Shown here piece by piece: positions 1-8,881 of a DNA stretch of 64,000 nt (its first letter is position 1; every line of letters begins with the position of its first letter). Origin of the DNA: JBJXHC01 sp046160825 (lineage in GTDB: Bacteria > Bacteroidota > Ignavibacteria > UBA10030 > UBA6906). Both the position numbers and the translations under genes were made by a program. The notes beneath the pieces were generated by a model. That model was given only the letters and a program-made list of their open reading frames with translations. It did no database searches and was not told the DNA's origin. The stretch is taken from positions 6,276 through 70,275 of the forward strand of contig JBJXHC010000051.1 of assembly GCA_046160825.1 (NCBI GenBank). The letters run 5' to 3'.

Positions 1-270
1 ATGAAACCTGATATGGTAAAGTTCCGGTGTCTCGCGTTGGCATTTGAGGCGCTACGAACGGGGGGAACAGCGCCGACGGTGCTGAACGCTGCAAACGAGG
101 TAGCTGTTCAACAGTTTCTCGACGGCCTCATTCCGTTTAGCTCGATTCCGCAAATGATAGAAGATGCCGTGCACACACACGTCCCTCTACAGGGCATAAC
201 ATTGGATGACGTGATTCGTATAGACAGGGAAACACGTGAGCAGATGCGGCACCATGCCGCCATTACTTAG
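1..270 (+). CDS. dxr: 1-deoxy-D-xylulose 5-phosphate reductoisomerase, C-terminal end (partial)
   Basis: This is the last 89 codons of a gene cut by the left edge of the window, so the Met at position 1 need not be a start. The visible residues include TGGTAPTVLNAANEVAV and a following helical tail, which match the C-terminal helical domain of Dxr. Dxr performs the first committed step of the non-mevalonate isoprenoid pathway, converting DXP to MEP with NADPH in the cytoplasm. The neighbour 13 bases downstream is rseP, and dxr-rseP is a common bacterial pair. The catalytic and NADPH-binding domains lie outside the window. Identification rests on the conserved tail plus gene order. Confidence 0.9.
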   Translation: MKPDMVKFRCLALAFEALRTGGTAPTVLNAANEVAVQQFLDGLIPFSSIPQMIEDAVHTHVPLQGITLDDVIRIDRETREQMRHHAAIT

Positions 271-283
271 GTAAGAGGATCGT

Positions 284-1600
284 ATGGCTTTCTTGGAAAC
301 TGCGTTTTATTTCATTGTGACACTTGGTGTACTGGTTTTTGTGCACGAGTTCGGACATTTTATTGCGGCGAAATTATGCGGCATGCGTGTCGACCGGTTC
401 TCGATCGGATTTCCACCGAGGGCATTTGGCATTCAGGTTGGGGAAACCGACTATTGCATCTCATGGATTCCTGTTGGTGGATACGTGAAGATCGCCGGAA
501 TGATTGATGAGAGCTTCGATATAGAGCATGTCGAAAAACCACCCGAACCGTGGGAGTATCGATCCAAGCCCATATGGCAGCGCATGATCGTCATCTCCGC
601 CGGCGTTATCATGAATCTCCTTCTCGCCGTGGTGATCTTCTCGGGGATCAACTACGTGCAAGGAAAAACCATTCGTGAAACTACTGAGATCGGTTATATT
701 GCAGAAGAAAGTCCCGCCGCCATAGCTGGACTACAGCGCGGTGATAAGATTATCAGCATTAATGGTGAACCGGTCAGGCACTGGGATCAAATCCTTCAAC
801 ACGTTTATGTCGAGAACATGGGAAGCGATGTTTCCTTTGTTGTTCAAAGGGGCGAAGGAACGGTCGAGCTTCACCTCCCCCGTACCAGTATCCCCGAGCC
901 CGATGTCACCTCGTTTGGTATCATTCCAGCAAACACAGAAATTGTCGTCAGTGTTGTTGAGCCCGGCAAACCTGCAGACCAACTTGGCCTCAAGCCCATG
1001 GATGTGATATTATCTTTGAATGGGATTCCGGTTGAGTATGATCAGAAGCTGAGAACGATAGTCAAAGAAAGCGCCGGCAAACCACTTAACGTCGAGTGGC
1101 GACGCGGTACGGAAATAATGAGCGGAACGACGACACCAAGTGAGGATGGGCGCATTGGAATAGCGTTCGGAGCGCGATACACCGGACCCGTCACCAGACT
1201 GGAATATTCTTTGTTTGAAGCAGTTCCAGAGGGGGTGAAGGACATTGTTGGCGCGACCGGGCTTTTCTTTCAACAGATGGGACAGCTGGTAACCGGCAAA
1301 GCGGCCTTCTCTCAATCGGTCGGCGGCCCAATCAAAATTGCTCAAATGGCAACCCAGACCGCGGAGATGGGACTCATAACATATCTCGGCTTCATGGCTC
1401 TTCTTAGCATAAGTTTGGCGTTGTTGAACATTCTCCCGTTTCCTGCGTTGGACGGTGGGCATCTCGTCTTCCTCATCTATGAGGGAGTATTCCGGCGTGA
1501 GATTCCCGTGAAGATCAGACTGGGGTTACAAAAGGCGGGGTTTGCCCTCTTGCTCGCCTTTATGGCCTTTGTGGTATATAATGACATACTGAATTTCTGA
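284..1600 (+). CDS. rseP: RseP-type site-2 intramembrane zinc metalloprotease
   Basis: A 438-residue inner-membrane protease of the S2P/RseP family. The zinc motif HEFGH is at residues 21-25 in the first membrane segment, and the third ligand lies in the LDG motif near residues 389-391 (PALDGGH). Two PDZ domains are visible, roughly 130-200 and 210-275. The family cleaves membrane-bound anti-sigma factors and remnant signal peptides within the bilayer. Length is normal for the family. It follows dxr closely and ends at a strong hairpin terminator, so dxr-rseP form the end of one operon. An anti-sigma factor with one membrane span (14251-15099) is a conceivable substrate, but that is only inference. 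Confidence 0.95.
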   Translation: MAFLETAFYFIVTLGVLVFVHEFGHFIAAKLCGMRVDRFSIGFPPRAFGIQVGETDYCISWIPVGGYVKIAGMIDESFDIEHVEKPPEPWEYRSKPIWQRMIVISAGVIMNLLLAVVIFSGINYVQGKTIRETTEIGYIAEESPAAIAGLQRGDKIISINGEPVRHWDQILQHVYVENMGSDVSFVVQRGEGTVELHLPRTSIPEPDVTSFGIIPANTEIVVSVVEPGKPADQLGLKPMDVILSLNGIPVEYDQKLRTIVKESAGKPLNVEWRRGTEIMSGTTTPSEDGRIGIAFGARYTGPVTRLEYSLFEAVPEGVKDIVGATGLFFQQMGQLVTGKAAFSQSVGGPIKIAQMATQTAEMGLITYLGFMALLSISLALLNILPFPALDGGHLVFLIYEGVFRREIPVKIRLGLQKAGFALLLAFMAFVVYNDILNF

Positions 1601-1628
1601 TGCATTGAGGCCATTCCGGACTTATCCT

Positions 1629-1669
1629 GAGAGCCACTTCACAACACGTGATGTGGCTCTCAACGTTTT
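1629..1669 (+). terminator. Rho-independent terminator after rseP
   Basis: A perfect 9-bp stem GAGAGCCAC / GTGGCTCTC encloses a 15-base loop that has an extra CAC/GTG pairing, and is followed by AACGTTTT. It lies 29 bases after the rseP stop and just before the next promoter, so it separates the two transcription units. Confidence 0.8.
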
Positions 1670-1678
1670 ACCCGTTGT

Positions 1679-1707
1679 TTGCAATAGTCGCTTCTATTTG
1701 TTATACT
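1679..1707 (+). promoter_or_regulatory. Promoter of the secreted protein/FecR/barrel/cyclase cluster
   Basis: TTGCAA (-35, 4 of 6) at 1679-1684, a 17-base spacer, then TATACT (-10, 5 of 6) at 1702-1707, continuing into TTTG, which also resembles the -7 element of Bacteroidota. It sits between the rseP terminator and the start at 1739. Prediction from sequence only. Confidence 0.55.
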
Positions 1708-1738
1708 TTGGCGTATTCTTGAAGGACTATTACATATT

Positions 1739-2824
1739 ATGCACAACAAGTTGGGGGTTAGCATGATGCGTGGTTCTCTTCGTTTTCTTCGCCTCCCCCT
1801 TGCATTGATTGTCGTGATGTTCCCGCTTCGATCGTTGGGACAAATAACATTTCAGACGGTCCCTGCACCGGTACAATCCCTTTCAATCAACGACATTGAC
1901 TTTATAAATTCCACTACACCAAAATGGATATTCAGCGTCATCATGACCTCGTCCTCACCCACACCGGTTGATGGGGTGACGATGGAAATGAAGCTGTCTG
2001 CCTATTTGTCCACGGGCGAACAGTTTGAAGACCTGGTTTTTCTTAGCACTGATCAATTTACCGTAACCGGCAGCAGAACGATTACAAACCTGGATCTCAA
2101 GGACGAGAACCTTAGGGGTGAGTATATTGTCGATGAAAACGGAAAAACCAAGCTTGAGGACATTGCACTTTCTTCCGGCGTTGTTCCGGCTGGGAAGTAT
2201 CGCTTTGCAGTCCAGGTTTTTGTGGATGGCGTGCCCCAACAGGGCGATGGTGATTTCTCGCTCCTCCTTACAAACCCATCCGGGGTTGAACTTCTTTCAC
2301 CGTCCGATGGGGACAACTATGTGAGCCAGTACCCTTTGTTCCAGTGGCAAGGGGATGCAACGTCGTGGCGTATCTCCATATTCCAGAAACTCCCCGGACA
2401 GGGCAGCCTTGAAGAAAGCGCTTCGGGCATTCCACACTTGATGTCGAATACTGATGGCTTGTCATTCCAATACCCCGGTAGCGGTGCCCGACTTCTCGAA
2501 ACGGGAAATACATACGTTTGGTTCGTCGAAGGTCTCAGAGGGGTGGCGGGTGGAACAACACAGACGATCAAAAGCCCGTTGCGATCATTTCAAGTCTCAT
2601 CGGCAACCGGTTCCGGAAATACCATCTCCGCTTTGCTCGACGAGTTGGAGCGGGTGCTTGGTTCACGGTATCAGGGAGTCATAGACGAAATGCGACAGCA
2701 AGAGTTGACATCTTCAGGTATCATACGTCTCAATGGTTCCCCCATTACGGCGGCAGAGTTGACTTCCATTCTCAATGCTCTCCGCAGTTCTCCGGAAACT
2801 GTTTCATCCGTAGTTCTTGAATAA
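1739..2824 (+). CDS. Secreted hypothetical protein, first gene of a FecR/cyclase cluster
   Basis: A 361-residue protein that I do not recognise as a named family. An N-terminal hydrophobic stretch (LPLALIVVMFPLRSLGQ) looks like a signal peptide cleaved near residue 35. The rest is rich in beta-strand patterns, and the segment around residues 182-260 (SPSDGDNYVSQYPLFQWQG and WRISIF) resembles Ig/fibronectin-like modules found in exported FCB-group proteins. The last 70 residues look helical. An alternative start at 1763 has a GGGGG run five bases upstream and may be the true one; 1739 is kept as the longest ATG form. It ends 9 bases before the FecR gene, which implies co-transcription. A surface or periplasmic role is inference. 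Confidence 0.75.
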   Translation: MHNKLGVSMMRGSLRFLRLPLALIVVMFPLRSLGQITFQTVPAPVQSLSINDIDFINSTTPKWIFSVIMTSSSPTPVDGVTMEMKLSAYLSTGEQFEDLVFLSTDQFTVTGSRTITNLDLKDENLRGEYIVDENGKTKLEDIALSSGVVPAGKYRFAVQVFVDGVPQQGDGDFSLLLTNPSGVELLSPSDGDNYVSQYPLFQWQGDATSWRISIFQKLPGQGSLEESASGIPHLMSNTDGLSFQYPGSGARLLETGNTYVWFVEGLRGVAGGTTQTIKSPLRSFQVSSATGSGNTISALLDELERVLGSRYQGVIDEMRQQELTSSGIIRLNGSPITAAELTSILNALRSSPETVSSVVLE

Positions 2825-2833
2825 GGGGGTACC

Positions 2834-3526
2834 ATGAAAACCTTTTCTCTCGGCCTGTTACTCATCACGGTTACTCTTCTAGTGCCGGTGATTGCCGCTG
2901 AACCACCGACGGGATCCGTCGCGTTGGTAAGCAAAGTGATTCTCGATGTGTCGCGCAAAGAAAGCGATAAGACCTGGCAGACCGCAAAACGTGGTGAAAC
3001 TCTCTCGACGGGGGACAAGGTGAAGACCGGAGAGAAGTCGCTCGCTGTCATTAAGTTTAAGGATAACAGCCTCGTGCGCGTCAGGGAGCGCTCCGAACTG
3101 ACGGTCACCGGCGAGGTCAATCGCGGTGCGTTCTCCAAATCAGTGAACATGGAGAAGGGTGTCGTCGGGTTCAACATCAAGAAACAGCAGACTGATGAGG
3201 AGTTCCGGTTTACCTCCCCAACTTCGGTCGCCTCGATTCGGGGAACGGGTGGTCAGTTCACGTCCAGCGCCGCCGCTGATACGTTGACGGTCATCGAAGG
3301 GCTGGTCCGGTTGACCAACAAACTCTCGTCCGAATTCGTGGACGTCGGGGCGGGCTTTACCGGGATCTCCAACCCGAACGGGAGTGTGGAAGCGCGACCA
3401 GCAACGCCTGAGGAACAACAGGCGGCACTCGAAGCATCAAAAATCTCCGATCAGGAAAACAGATTGGAATTTGAGTTCCGTGATGGGCAAGGCAACAGAA
3501 AAATGTTGAAGATCGAATACAAATAG
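2834..3526 (+). CDS. FecR-domain periplasmic protein
   Basis: A 230-residue protein with a signal peptide (residues 1-21, LLLITVTLLVPVIAAE) and a central FecR-like beta domain at about residues 45-150, with typical GETLSTGDKVKTGEKSLAVIKFKDNSLVRV and TSVASIRGTGGQF segments. No cytoplasmic anti-sigma domain is present, so it is not a classical FecR anti-sigma regulator. Proteins of this type are often encoded beside CHASE2 adenylate cyclases, as here (6122-8323). A clear ribosome-binding site AAGGGGG precedes the ATG by four bases. The C-terminal 60 residues are charged. A sensory or scaffold role in the periplasm is inferred from the neighbours. Confidence 0.85.
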   Translation: MKTFSLGLLLITVTLLVPVIAAEPPTGSVALVSKVILDVSRKESDKTWQTAKRGETLSTGDKVKTGEKSLAVIKFKDNSLVRVRERSELTVTGEVNRGAFSKSVNMEKGVVGFNIKKQQTDEEFRFTSPTSVASIRGTGGQFTSSAAADTLTVIEGLVRLTNKLSSEFVDVGAGFTGISNPNGSVEARPATPEEQQAALEASKISDQENRLEFEFRDGQGNRKMLKIEYK

Positions 3527-3533
3527 CTATCGT

Positions 3534-3570
3534 AGATCTGCCCGATATGACAACCATCGGGGACAGATCT
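3534..3570. repeat. Long imperfect hairpin between FecR gene and barrel gene
   Basis: AGATCTG-CCCGAT at 3534-3546 pairs with ATCGGG at 3556-3561 and CAGATCT at 3564-3570, giving 13 pairs with a two-base GA bulge and a 9-base loop. No T-run follows, so it is not a typical intrinsic terminator. It may be an RNA-processing or stability element that splits expression of the two gene pairs. Confidence 0.6.
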
Positions 3571-3582
3571 CGCGAAGGTGGC

Positions 3583-3609
3583 TTGACATACAGGCCCTGT
3601 GGATAAAAT
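3583..3609 (+). promoter_or_regulatory. Candidate internal promoter with embedded perfect DnaA box
   Basis: A perfect -35 TTGACA (3583-3588) is followed after 15 bases by TAAAAT (3604-3609, 5 of 6). The sequence TGTGGATAA at 3598-3606 is an exact DnaA box on the reverse strand and overlaps the spacer and -10. The short spacer lowers confidence in the promoter; the box is exact. Confidence 0.45.
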
Positions 3610-3660
3610 TCTATGGGGCCTTCTCATATTCTGAACACGATATCATAGGCTCTGCATTTC

Positions 3661-6105
3661 ATGACACTCCCCTGTCCTGAAGTAGTTCTGCGGCAATGTG
3701 CACGCGCGTGCTTCCTCTTTCTCTCCATTATTTTTCTTTATCCCCGGCTCTCTGTTGCGCAGGAAACAGGCAATGTTATTGTCCATGCCCCTTTGGAGAC
3801 GACCGCCGACACACCGCTCCACATTGCCATTGATTTGCTGCACGGTGAAATGATTGAGAAGGCATTTTTTCTCTATCGCACTTTCGGATCAAGCGATTAC
3901 ACGCGACTGGAGATGGATTTACGCGGCAATACCGGAAGCATCCATCTGCTGCCGGAGGATGTGCGGTCACCATTTATCGAGTACTATTTTGTGTTCCAAA
4001 CCAGAAGCGGTGCTCTTGAAGCATTCCCGCAAAGCCCTCTTCCCGATCCGATCTCACGGCCGCCGGTCTCAACCCTGAAGATTACCGTGCGCCCGGAGGA
4101 TGTCGATGATCCCCAGATAATCTTCCTCAGTCCGGACCCAAATGCTGCTCTCGCTCCCGAGGACATAATCGTCTCCGTTTCCCTACTGCGTGCCGACACC
4201 TCAGTGGACATTCCGGCAACTCGTCTCTTGATTGACGATGCCGATGTCACGGCAGAGGCCGTGTTCAGCGACGACATCATCGTATACGTGCCGGAGAACT
4301 TTTCGCATCGCCTGGCACCAGGACGTCATCGGGCTATTCTTCGACTTTTTACAAAGGATGGCAAGCCGTATAGAAGCAGCGGCATTTCTTTTTTCGTTCA
4401 CGGTGAGTATGTCGGTGATGTAGTTGAGGAAAGCGATATTCAGTACGGAGTCTCCACCCAACTCGAGTCACGTCATGAACGAGTGAGCGGTGTGGGCACC
4501 TGGTTCAACCGGGGTGGCGTTCAACTCTCCGCGCGCAAAGGGGATTGGACGGCGCGCTCAAATGTCTTCATCACATCGGACGAGGAGTCGAATCGGCAGC
4601 CACAGAATCGCTTCTTTGCAGGGGTTTCTTCCTCATGGATCAGCGCGGGATATGGAGATCGCTATCCGAACATCTCGGACCTTATTCTCAATGGCAAACG
4701 TGTCCGGGGTTTGCACTCCAGCCTGACTCTGGGATTCCTGAATGTTGACATGACGCTTGGCAAGACAACCCGGGCCATTGAAGGAAGCCTTCTGAAAGTG
4801 ATTGGCGCGGACACGGTGGCCTTGGAGCAACAACGGGATCCAAATTCGGCGTATGCGCAAATCGACCAGCAAACATGGGGTAAATTCAGCTATGGCACAT
4901 TCGAGCGTGATCTGTTTGCGATACGGCCAAGCTTCGGTTCCGGGAAGACCTGGCAGTTCGGACTGTCGTGGCTGAAATCGAAAGATGACATGCAGTCCAT
5001 ACGGTTCGGTACGCGCCCACAGGAGAACCTTGTCGTCGGGACAGACTTCTTTGTCCGGATCATGAACAACGTCGAGTTGGCTGGTGAGGCTGCGTTCAGC
5101 GCGTTCAACTCGGATATCTCGAGCGGTAATTTCACGGATGCGTATATCGACTCCGTCTATCCCGATGATGCGCAGGCAATCAAGGATGCGCGAAACATTC
5201 TCGACAATTTCATCACGGTAAACGATAACCTGCGCCCTCTTTCATTTAAGAAACCCGCCACGCTCGCGTATAATCTCTCACTCGCATTCAACGTCCTGGA
5301 TAATGCACTCAAGGCAACATACCTCTTCCGCGGGAGTGAGTACAACTCTTTTGGTCAGACATTCCTCCGGAATGACATCAAGGGTTTCAATATTAACGAC
5401 AGAATCCGGCTCGCCGACAACCAGGTGTTCGTCACACTCGGCTATGAACGGCTCGAAGACAACACTGTGGACACCAAGCCTTCGACAACCGTGTTTTCCA
5501 CCATCAATGCTGCTGTAAGTTATTTGCCGCGCGTATCGGCACCATCGGTGACTCTGGGATACACACATATCGACAACACAACCGATCTCGCAAGTGCCGA
5601 CACTCTATTCGCACTCAGTGCATTGGATGACCGCACGCATCGCCTCTTCCTCCAATCATCTTACCGGTTCCATCTTGGAGTGGAGCAGATTGCTTCGATG
5701 ACGTTCTCGACTTCGGATAGAAAAGATCGATCTATTAGGAGACTTGATGTAACAAGTCTGAGCGTGGGGTTTGCAGTAACATCAACATTCAACATTCCGC
5801 TGCAGACAAGTGTGGAGTTTGTTTCGTACCAGAACGATCTTCCCGGCACAACTCCGGGCTCTGTCCAGGAATTCAACTATTCCACCTTCACCTTGAGCGG
5901 CAGATACGGCATTGTGAAGGACATCCTGATCACACGCTGTGCAATCAGTCCGACGTTTGGAAACTTCACCCGAACACTGATATCTGCGGGCACGGATTGG
6001 ACAGTGATCCCCGCAATGACGTTCCTCCTCGACTACAGTTACTTCCACCAGGAAAGCGGTTTCAATGACTCCATCTGGAGCCTGCGATACCGCTACGATC
6101 TCTAA
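3661..6105 (+). CDS. Large outer-membrane beta-barrel-like protein, function unknown
   Basis: An 814-residue protein with a signal peptide (FLFLSIIFLYPRLSVAQ, cleavage near residue 34). Residues about 40-250 form an exported N-terminal part made of two beta-rich modules (one ends PPVSTLKITVRPED, the other around VSVSLLRADTS). From about 265 to the end the sequence shows alternating aromatic and polar strands such as FSYGTFERDLFAIRPSF and a terminal WSLRYRYDL. This ends in an aromatic/Leu strand typical of outer-membrane barrels. No TonB plug or known family is evident. It precedes the CHASE2 cyclase gene by 16 bases, so the two are likely co-expressed. Outer-membrane location is inferred from strand pattern and C-terminal strand. 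Confidence 0.75.
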   Translation: MTLPCPEVVLRQCARACFLFLSIIFLYPRLSVAQETGNVIVHAPLETTADTPLHIAIDLLHGEMIEKAFFLYRTFGSSDYTRLEMDLRGNTGSIHLLPEDVRSPFIEYYFVFQTRSGALEAFPQSPLPDPISRPPVSTLKITVRPEDVDDPQIIFLSPDPNAALAPEDIIVSVSLLRADTSVDIPATRLLIDDADVTAEAVFSDDIIVYVPENFSHRLAPGRHRAILRLFTKDGKPYRSSGISFFVHGEYVGDVVEESDIQYGVSTQLESRHERVSGVGTWFNRGGVQLSARKGDWTARSNVFITSDEESNRQPQNRFFAGVSSSWISAGYGDRYPNISDLILNGKRVRGLHSSLTLGFLNVDMTLGKTTRAIEGSLLKVIGADTVALEQQRDPNSAYAQIDQQTWGKFSYGTFERDLFAIRPSFGSGKTWQFGLSWLKSKDDMQSIRFGTRPQENLVVGTDFFVRIMNNVELAGEAAFSAFNSDISSGNFTDAYIDSVYPDDAQAIKDARNILDNFITVNDNLRPLSFKKPATLAYNLSLAFNVLDNALKATYLFRGSEYNSFGQTFLRNDIKGFNINDRIRLADNQVFVTLGYERLEDNTVDTKPSTTVFSTINAAVSYLPRVSAPSVTLGYTHIDNTTDLASADTLFALSALDDRTHRLFLQSSYRFHLGVEQIASMTFSTSDRKDRSIRRLDVTSLSVGFAVTSTFNIPLQTSVEFVSYQNDLPGTTPGSVQEFNYSTFTLSGRYGIVKDILITRCAISPTFGNFTRTLISAGTDWTVIPAMTFLLDYSYFHQESGFNDSIWSLRYRYDL

Positions 6106-6121
6106 CCACTCCTTCGCCGGC

Positions 6122-8323
6122 ATGGCCTCCCCTCAACTGACGGCTCGACAACAACGCTGGTTCTCCAAGGTCGGACTGGCGCTCGCGGTGGCGTTACTCG
6201 TTATCGTCATCACGCAGGAAGACATCCTCAAGCTCGGGATTATTCAACGGCTTGAGCTTGCTTCCATCGACTACCGTTTCGAATCCCGTGGCACAAATAT
6301 GCGGATGAAAGACTCGGCCAACGTGGTAATCGTGGAGATTTCCGAGGAGTCTTTCAAGTCGATGCCTGAACGCTGGCCCTGGCCCCGCTCGTATTATGCG
6401 CGACTCGTGCGCAACCTGAAAGCCGCCGGCGCCCGTGTGGTGGGCATTGATCTTATCTTTAGCGGAAACGATGTCTATTCCGCTGCGAACGATGACTCGT
6501 TGAGAAAAGCGGTCCGCGAAACCGGCCTTGTGGTTCTTGCCGGAAAGACCGATGTGCTCGACGGAAAATATTTTATCACCACCTCGACCGAAAATTACGG
6601 CAACATTTTCTTCGATGTCGATAGCTCTCTTGGTCTCGCCAACATCCGCAATGATGCTGATGGCGTCTACCGGCGATACACACCATTCTGGTCGACCAGC
6701 ACGGGGCTGCATGTACCAACATTTGCCTTTGCCATCCTGAACAAGTACATCGGCTACCCGTCTCTCTCAACGGCGGAAAACTTCTCCGGCAAGTTCCTCT
6801 TCGCTGACCGGTCCATTCCCAAGTATGATCCCACTTCGACGCTCATCAATTTCTACGGGCCCGATCATACATTCCGTCGGGTGAAATTTGCTGATGTGGT
6901 TGATGACGAGACATTCACCACCAATGAAGAGGCCGAACAAGGGGAAGAGATTAATACGTTTAGTGATCCTGACTACGGATACCTGTATGATGGCACGTTT
7001 GCCAACAAGATCGTACTCGTCGGCTCGACGGTGCCGGAGGACCATGATTTGTTCCCTGTAGCCTTTGCCCGTGGGAAACAGGCGGGCGACAATCTTATGT
7101 ACGGCGTCGAGATTCATGCCAATGTCATTGAGAGTGTGATTCGTGAAGACTTTGTCGAACGACAATCCGCAGGCGGTGAAATTCTCCTGATCATAGCCCT
7201 TACAGTGTTGACGTTCCTCGTTACGTCATTGCTAAAAGGCTCGCTAACACGTCATCATTTTCTTGTGGAGCTAAATGGCTTTCTGTTTGCGATGGCCGAG
7301 TTGTTCATCATCGGATATGTCGCACTCTGGCTTTTTAACACACAAAACTATTTGATGACTGTCATCAGCCCGATGATCGGTGTTGTGGCGGGATACTTCT
7401 CAAGCACGGCATATCATTTTGTGGTCGAGCGAAAGCAGCGCGTACTGATCAAGACCATGTTCAGTACGTATGTCAACCCCTCCGTTGTTGAGGATCTTAT
7501 CCGAAATCCGGCCAAGCTTGCTCTCGGCGGTGAACGGAGAGAGCTGACTGTGTTGTTCAGCGACATCGAAGGGTTCACCACCATATCCGAAGGCATGCCG
7601 CCGGAACAGCTTGTTGGACTTCTGAATGAGTATCTGAGCGAAATGACGGGAATTGTGTTTGCGAACGATGGAACACTCGACAAGTACGAGGGCGACGCGG
7701 TCATGGCCTTCTGGGGAGCGCCAATTGCACAAACAAATCACGCTCTGCGCGCATGCACCAGTGCGCTTCAAATGCAGGATGCCCTCGTTCGAATCCGCGA
7801 AGAATGGACCAAAATGGGAAGACCGGAAATCAATGTGAGGGTGGGAATCAACACCGGAGAGATGGTCGTCGGCAACATGGGCGGAATGGGGAAGTTCGAC
7901 TATACCGTCATTGGTGACAGTGTTAACCTCGCTTCAAGATTGGAGGGAGCGAACAAGCTCTATCGTACCAATATCCTCGTCAGTGAGCGTACGTATCAAC
8001 TAGTGAACGATATGATCCTCGGCCGGGAATTGGATCTGATCGCCGTCAAGGGACGGTCTGAGCCGTTGAAGATTTTTGAATTGATACAGCCGAGAACGCG
8101 GGCGGTGCCGGAGCCATTCTCTCTTTTCCTGAAACGTTATGCGAAGGCCCTGGATTTATACAGGGAGAGACTTTGGGAACAAGCCCAGGCGGAATTTGAG
8201 GCATGTCTTCAGATGCGACCGGATGACTATGTCAGCAGGCTCTTTGCAGAACGTTCGGCCATCTACAAAAGGAATCCACCTCCCCAGGATTGGGACGGCG
8301 TATTCGTCTTGACCTCAAAGTGA
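6122..8323 (+). CDS. CHASE2-domain class III adenylate/guanylate cyclase
   Basis: A 733-residue membrane signalling enzyme. An N-terminal membrane anchor (about residues 15-35) precedes an extracytoplasmic CHASE2 sensor (about 40-345), three membrane helices (about 350-440), then a class III cyclase catalytic domain (about 465-645). Visible catalytic motifs are LTVLFSDIEGFT (first metal Asp), GDAVMAFWG (second metal Asp) and GINTGEMVVGNMG followed by DYTVIGDSVNLASRLE. A C-terminal helical tail resembles a TPR-like segment. It makes cyclic AMP or GMP from the triphosphate in response to an outside signal. The start at 6122 is chosen because the longer version would overlap the previous gene. 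Its 3' end overlaps that of the opposite-strand lipoprotein gene by 9 bases. Confidence 0.93.
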   Translation: MASPQLTARQQRWFSKVGLALAVALLVIVITQEDILKLGIIQRLELASIDYRFESRGTNMRMKDSANVVIVEISEESFKSMPERWPWPRSYYARLVRNLKAAGARVVGIDLIFSGNDVYSAANDDSLRKAVRETGLVVLAGKTDVLDGKYFITTSTENYGNIFFDVDSSLGLANIRNDADGVYRRYTPFWSTSTGLHVPTFAFAILNKYIGYPSLSTAENFSGKFLFADRSIPKYDPTSTLINFYGPDHTFRRVKFADVVDDETFTTNEEAEQGEEINTFSDPDYGYLYDGTFANKIVLVGSTVPEDHDLFPVAFARGKQAGDNLMYGVEIHANVIESVIREDFVERQSAGGEILLIIALTVLTFLVTSLLKGSLTRHHFLVELNGFLFAMAELFIIGYVALWLFNTQNYLMTVISPMIGVVAGYFSSTAYHFVVERKQRVLIKTMFSTYVNPSVVEDLIRNPAKLALGGERRELTVLFSDIEGFTTISEGMPPEQLVGLLNEYLSEMTGIVFANDGTLDKYEGDAVMAFWGAPIAQTNHALRACTSALQMQDALVRIREEWTKMGRPEINVRVGINTGEMVVGNMGGMGKFDYTVIGDSVNLASRLEGANKLYRTNILVSERTYQLVNDMILGRELDLIAVKGRSEPLKIFELIQPRTRAVPEPFSLFLKRYAKALDLYRERLWEQAQAEFEACLQMRPDDYVSRLFAERSAIYKRNPPPQDWDGVFVLTSK

Positions 8324-8881
8324 TGGTCGGCGCAAAGCTGACAATACGCTCTGCTGAACAGAAAATACCACCGCAGAATCAGCACCCTCACCTACTATCA
8401 ACGCAGTTAATTCATACACGCTCCCACCGACTTCGAACCCTACGACGCGAACGACATCCGAAGGCTGGCGATCTGTGTATTCATAAGAGTAGCACTGCAT
8501 CCCCTGAAGTGTGAACTCTTCAAGCGGCTTGCGCACAACATGGTCGCTTCCCTGACTTATCAACGCCTGGCTTAATTCTGCAACTGCACGAAGGCCTTTT
8601 CTTTTCACCTCACGTTGCGTGAGGTCATCCAGAAAAACCTCCTGTAGTCCGAGTGTGGCACCGTAATCATCCCGCACAAGCCAGATCAGGTATTGACCAT
8701 TCGAGGAATCTCCTGACGCATCGAACCACCCGGTGGGCACATGATACTGAAACCTGCCGTCGCGGGTGGTGTTGTACAATTCCTTAATGGGATTGTCAGA
8801 CGTATAGGGTGCGGAGGAACATGCCGCAAGGCTGATTGTAAGTAGGAACCCGAAAAGGGGAACGGCTCCCCATCTGATCAG
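8315..8881 (-). CDS. Small lipoprotein, start codon CTG overlapping the PorV-like stop
   Basis: The conserved-looking part starts with YNTTRDGRFQYHVPTGW, but the open frame continues upstream without a stop into a classic lipoprotein signal peptide, IRWGAVPLFGFLLTISLAAC, with lipobox LAAC. No ATG, GTG or TTG begins that segment. The best start is CTG at 8881, which overlaps the PorV-like stop as CTGA, the same geometry as the usual ATGA coupling. This gives 188 residues. The mature domain (PTGWFDASG, WLVRDDYGATLGLQEVF) resembles PsbP/DUF-type small lipid-anchored proteins but I cannot name the family. The alternative is a TTG start at 8779 that would leave the protein without a signal. Function unknown; probably co-translated with the PorV-like protein. 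Confidence 0.75.
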   Translation of the reverse strand: MIRWGAVPLFGFLLTISLAACSSAPYTSDNPIKELYNTTRDGRFQYHVPTGWFDASGDSSNGQYLIWLVRDDYGATLGLQEVFLDDLTQREVKRKGLRAVAELSQALISQGSDHVVRKPLEEFTLQGMQCYSYEYTDRQPSDVVRVVGFEVGGSVYELTALIVGEGADSAVVFSVQQSVLSALRRPSL

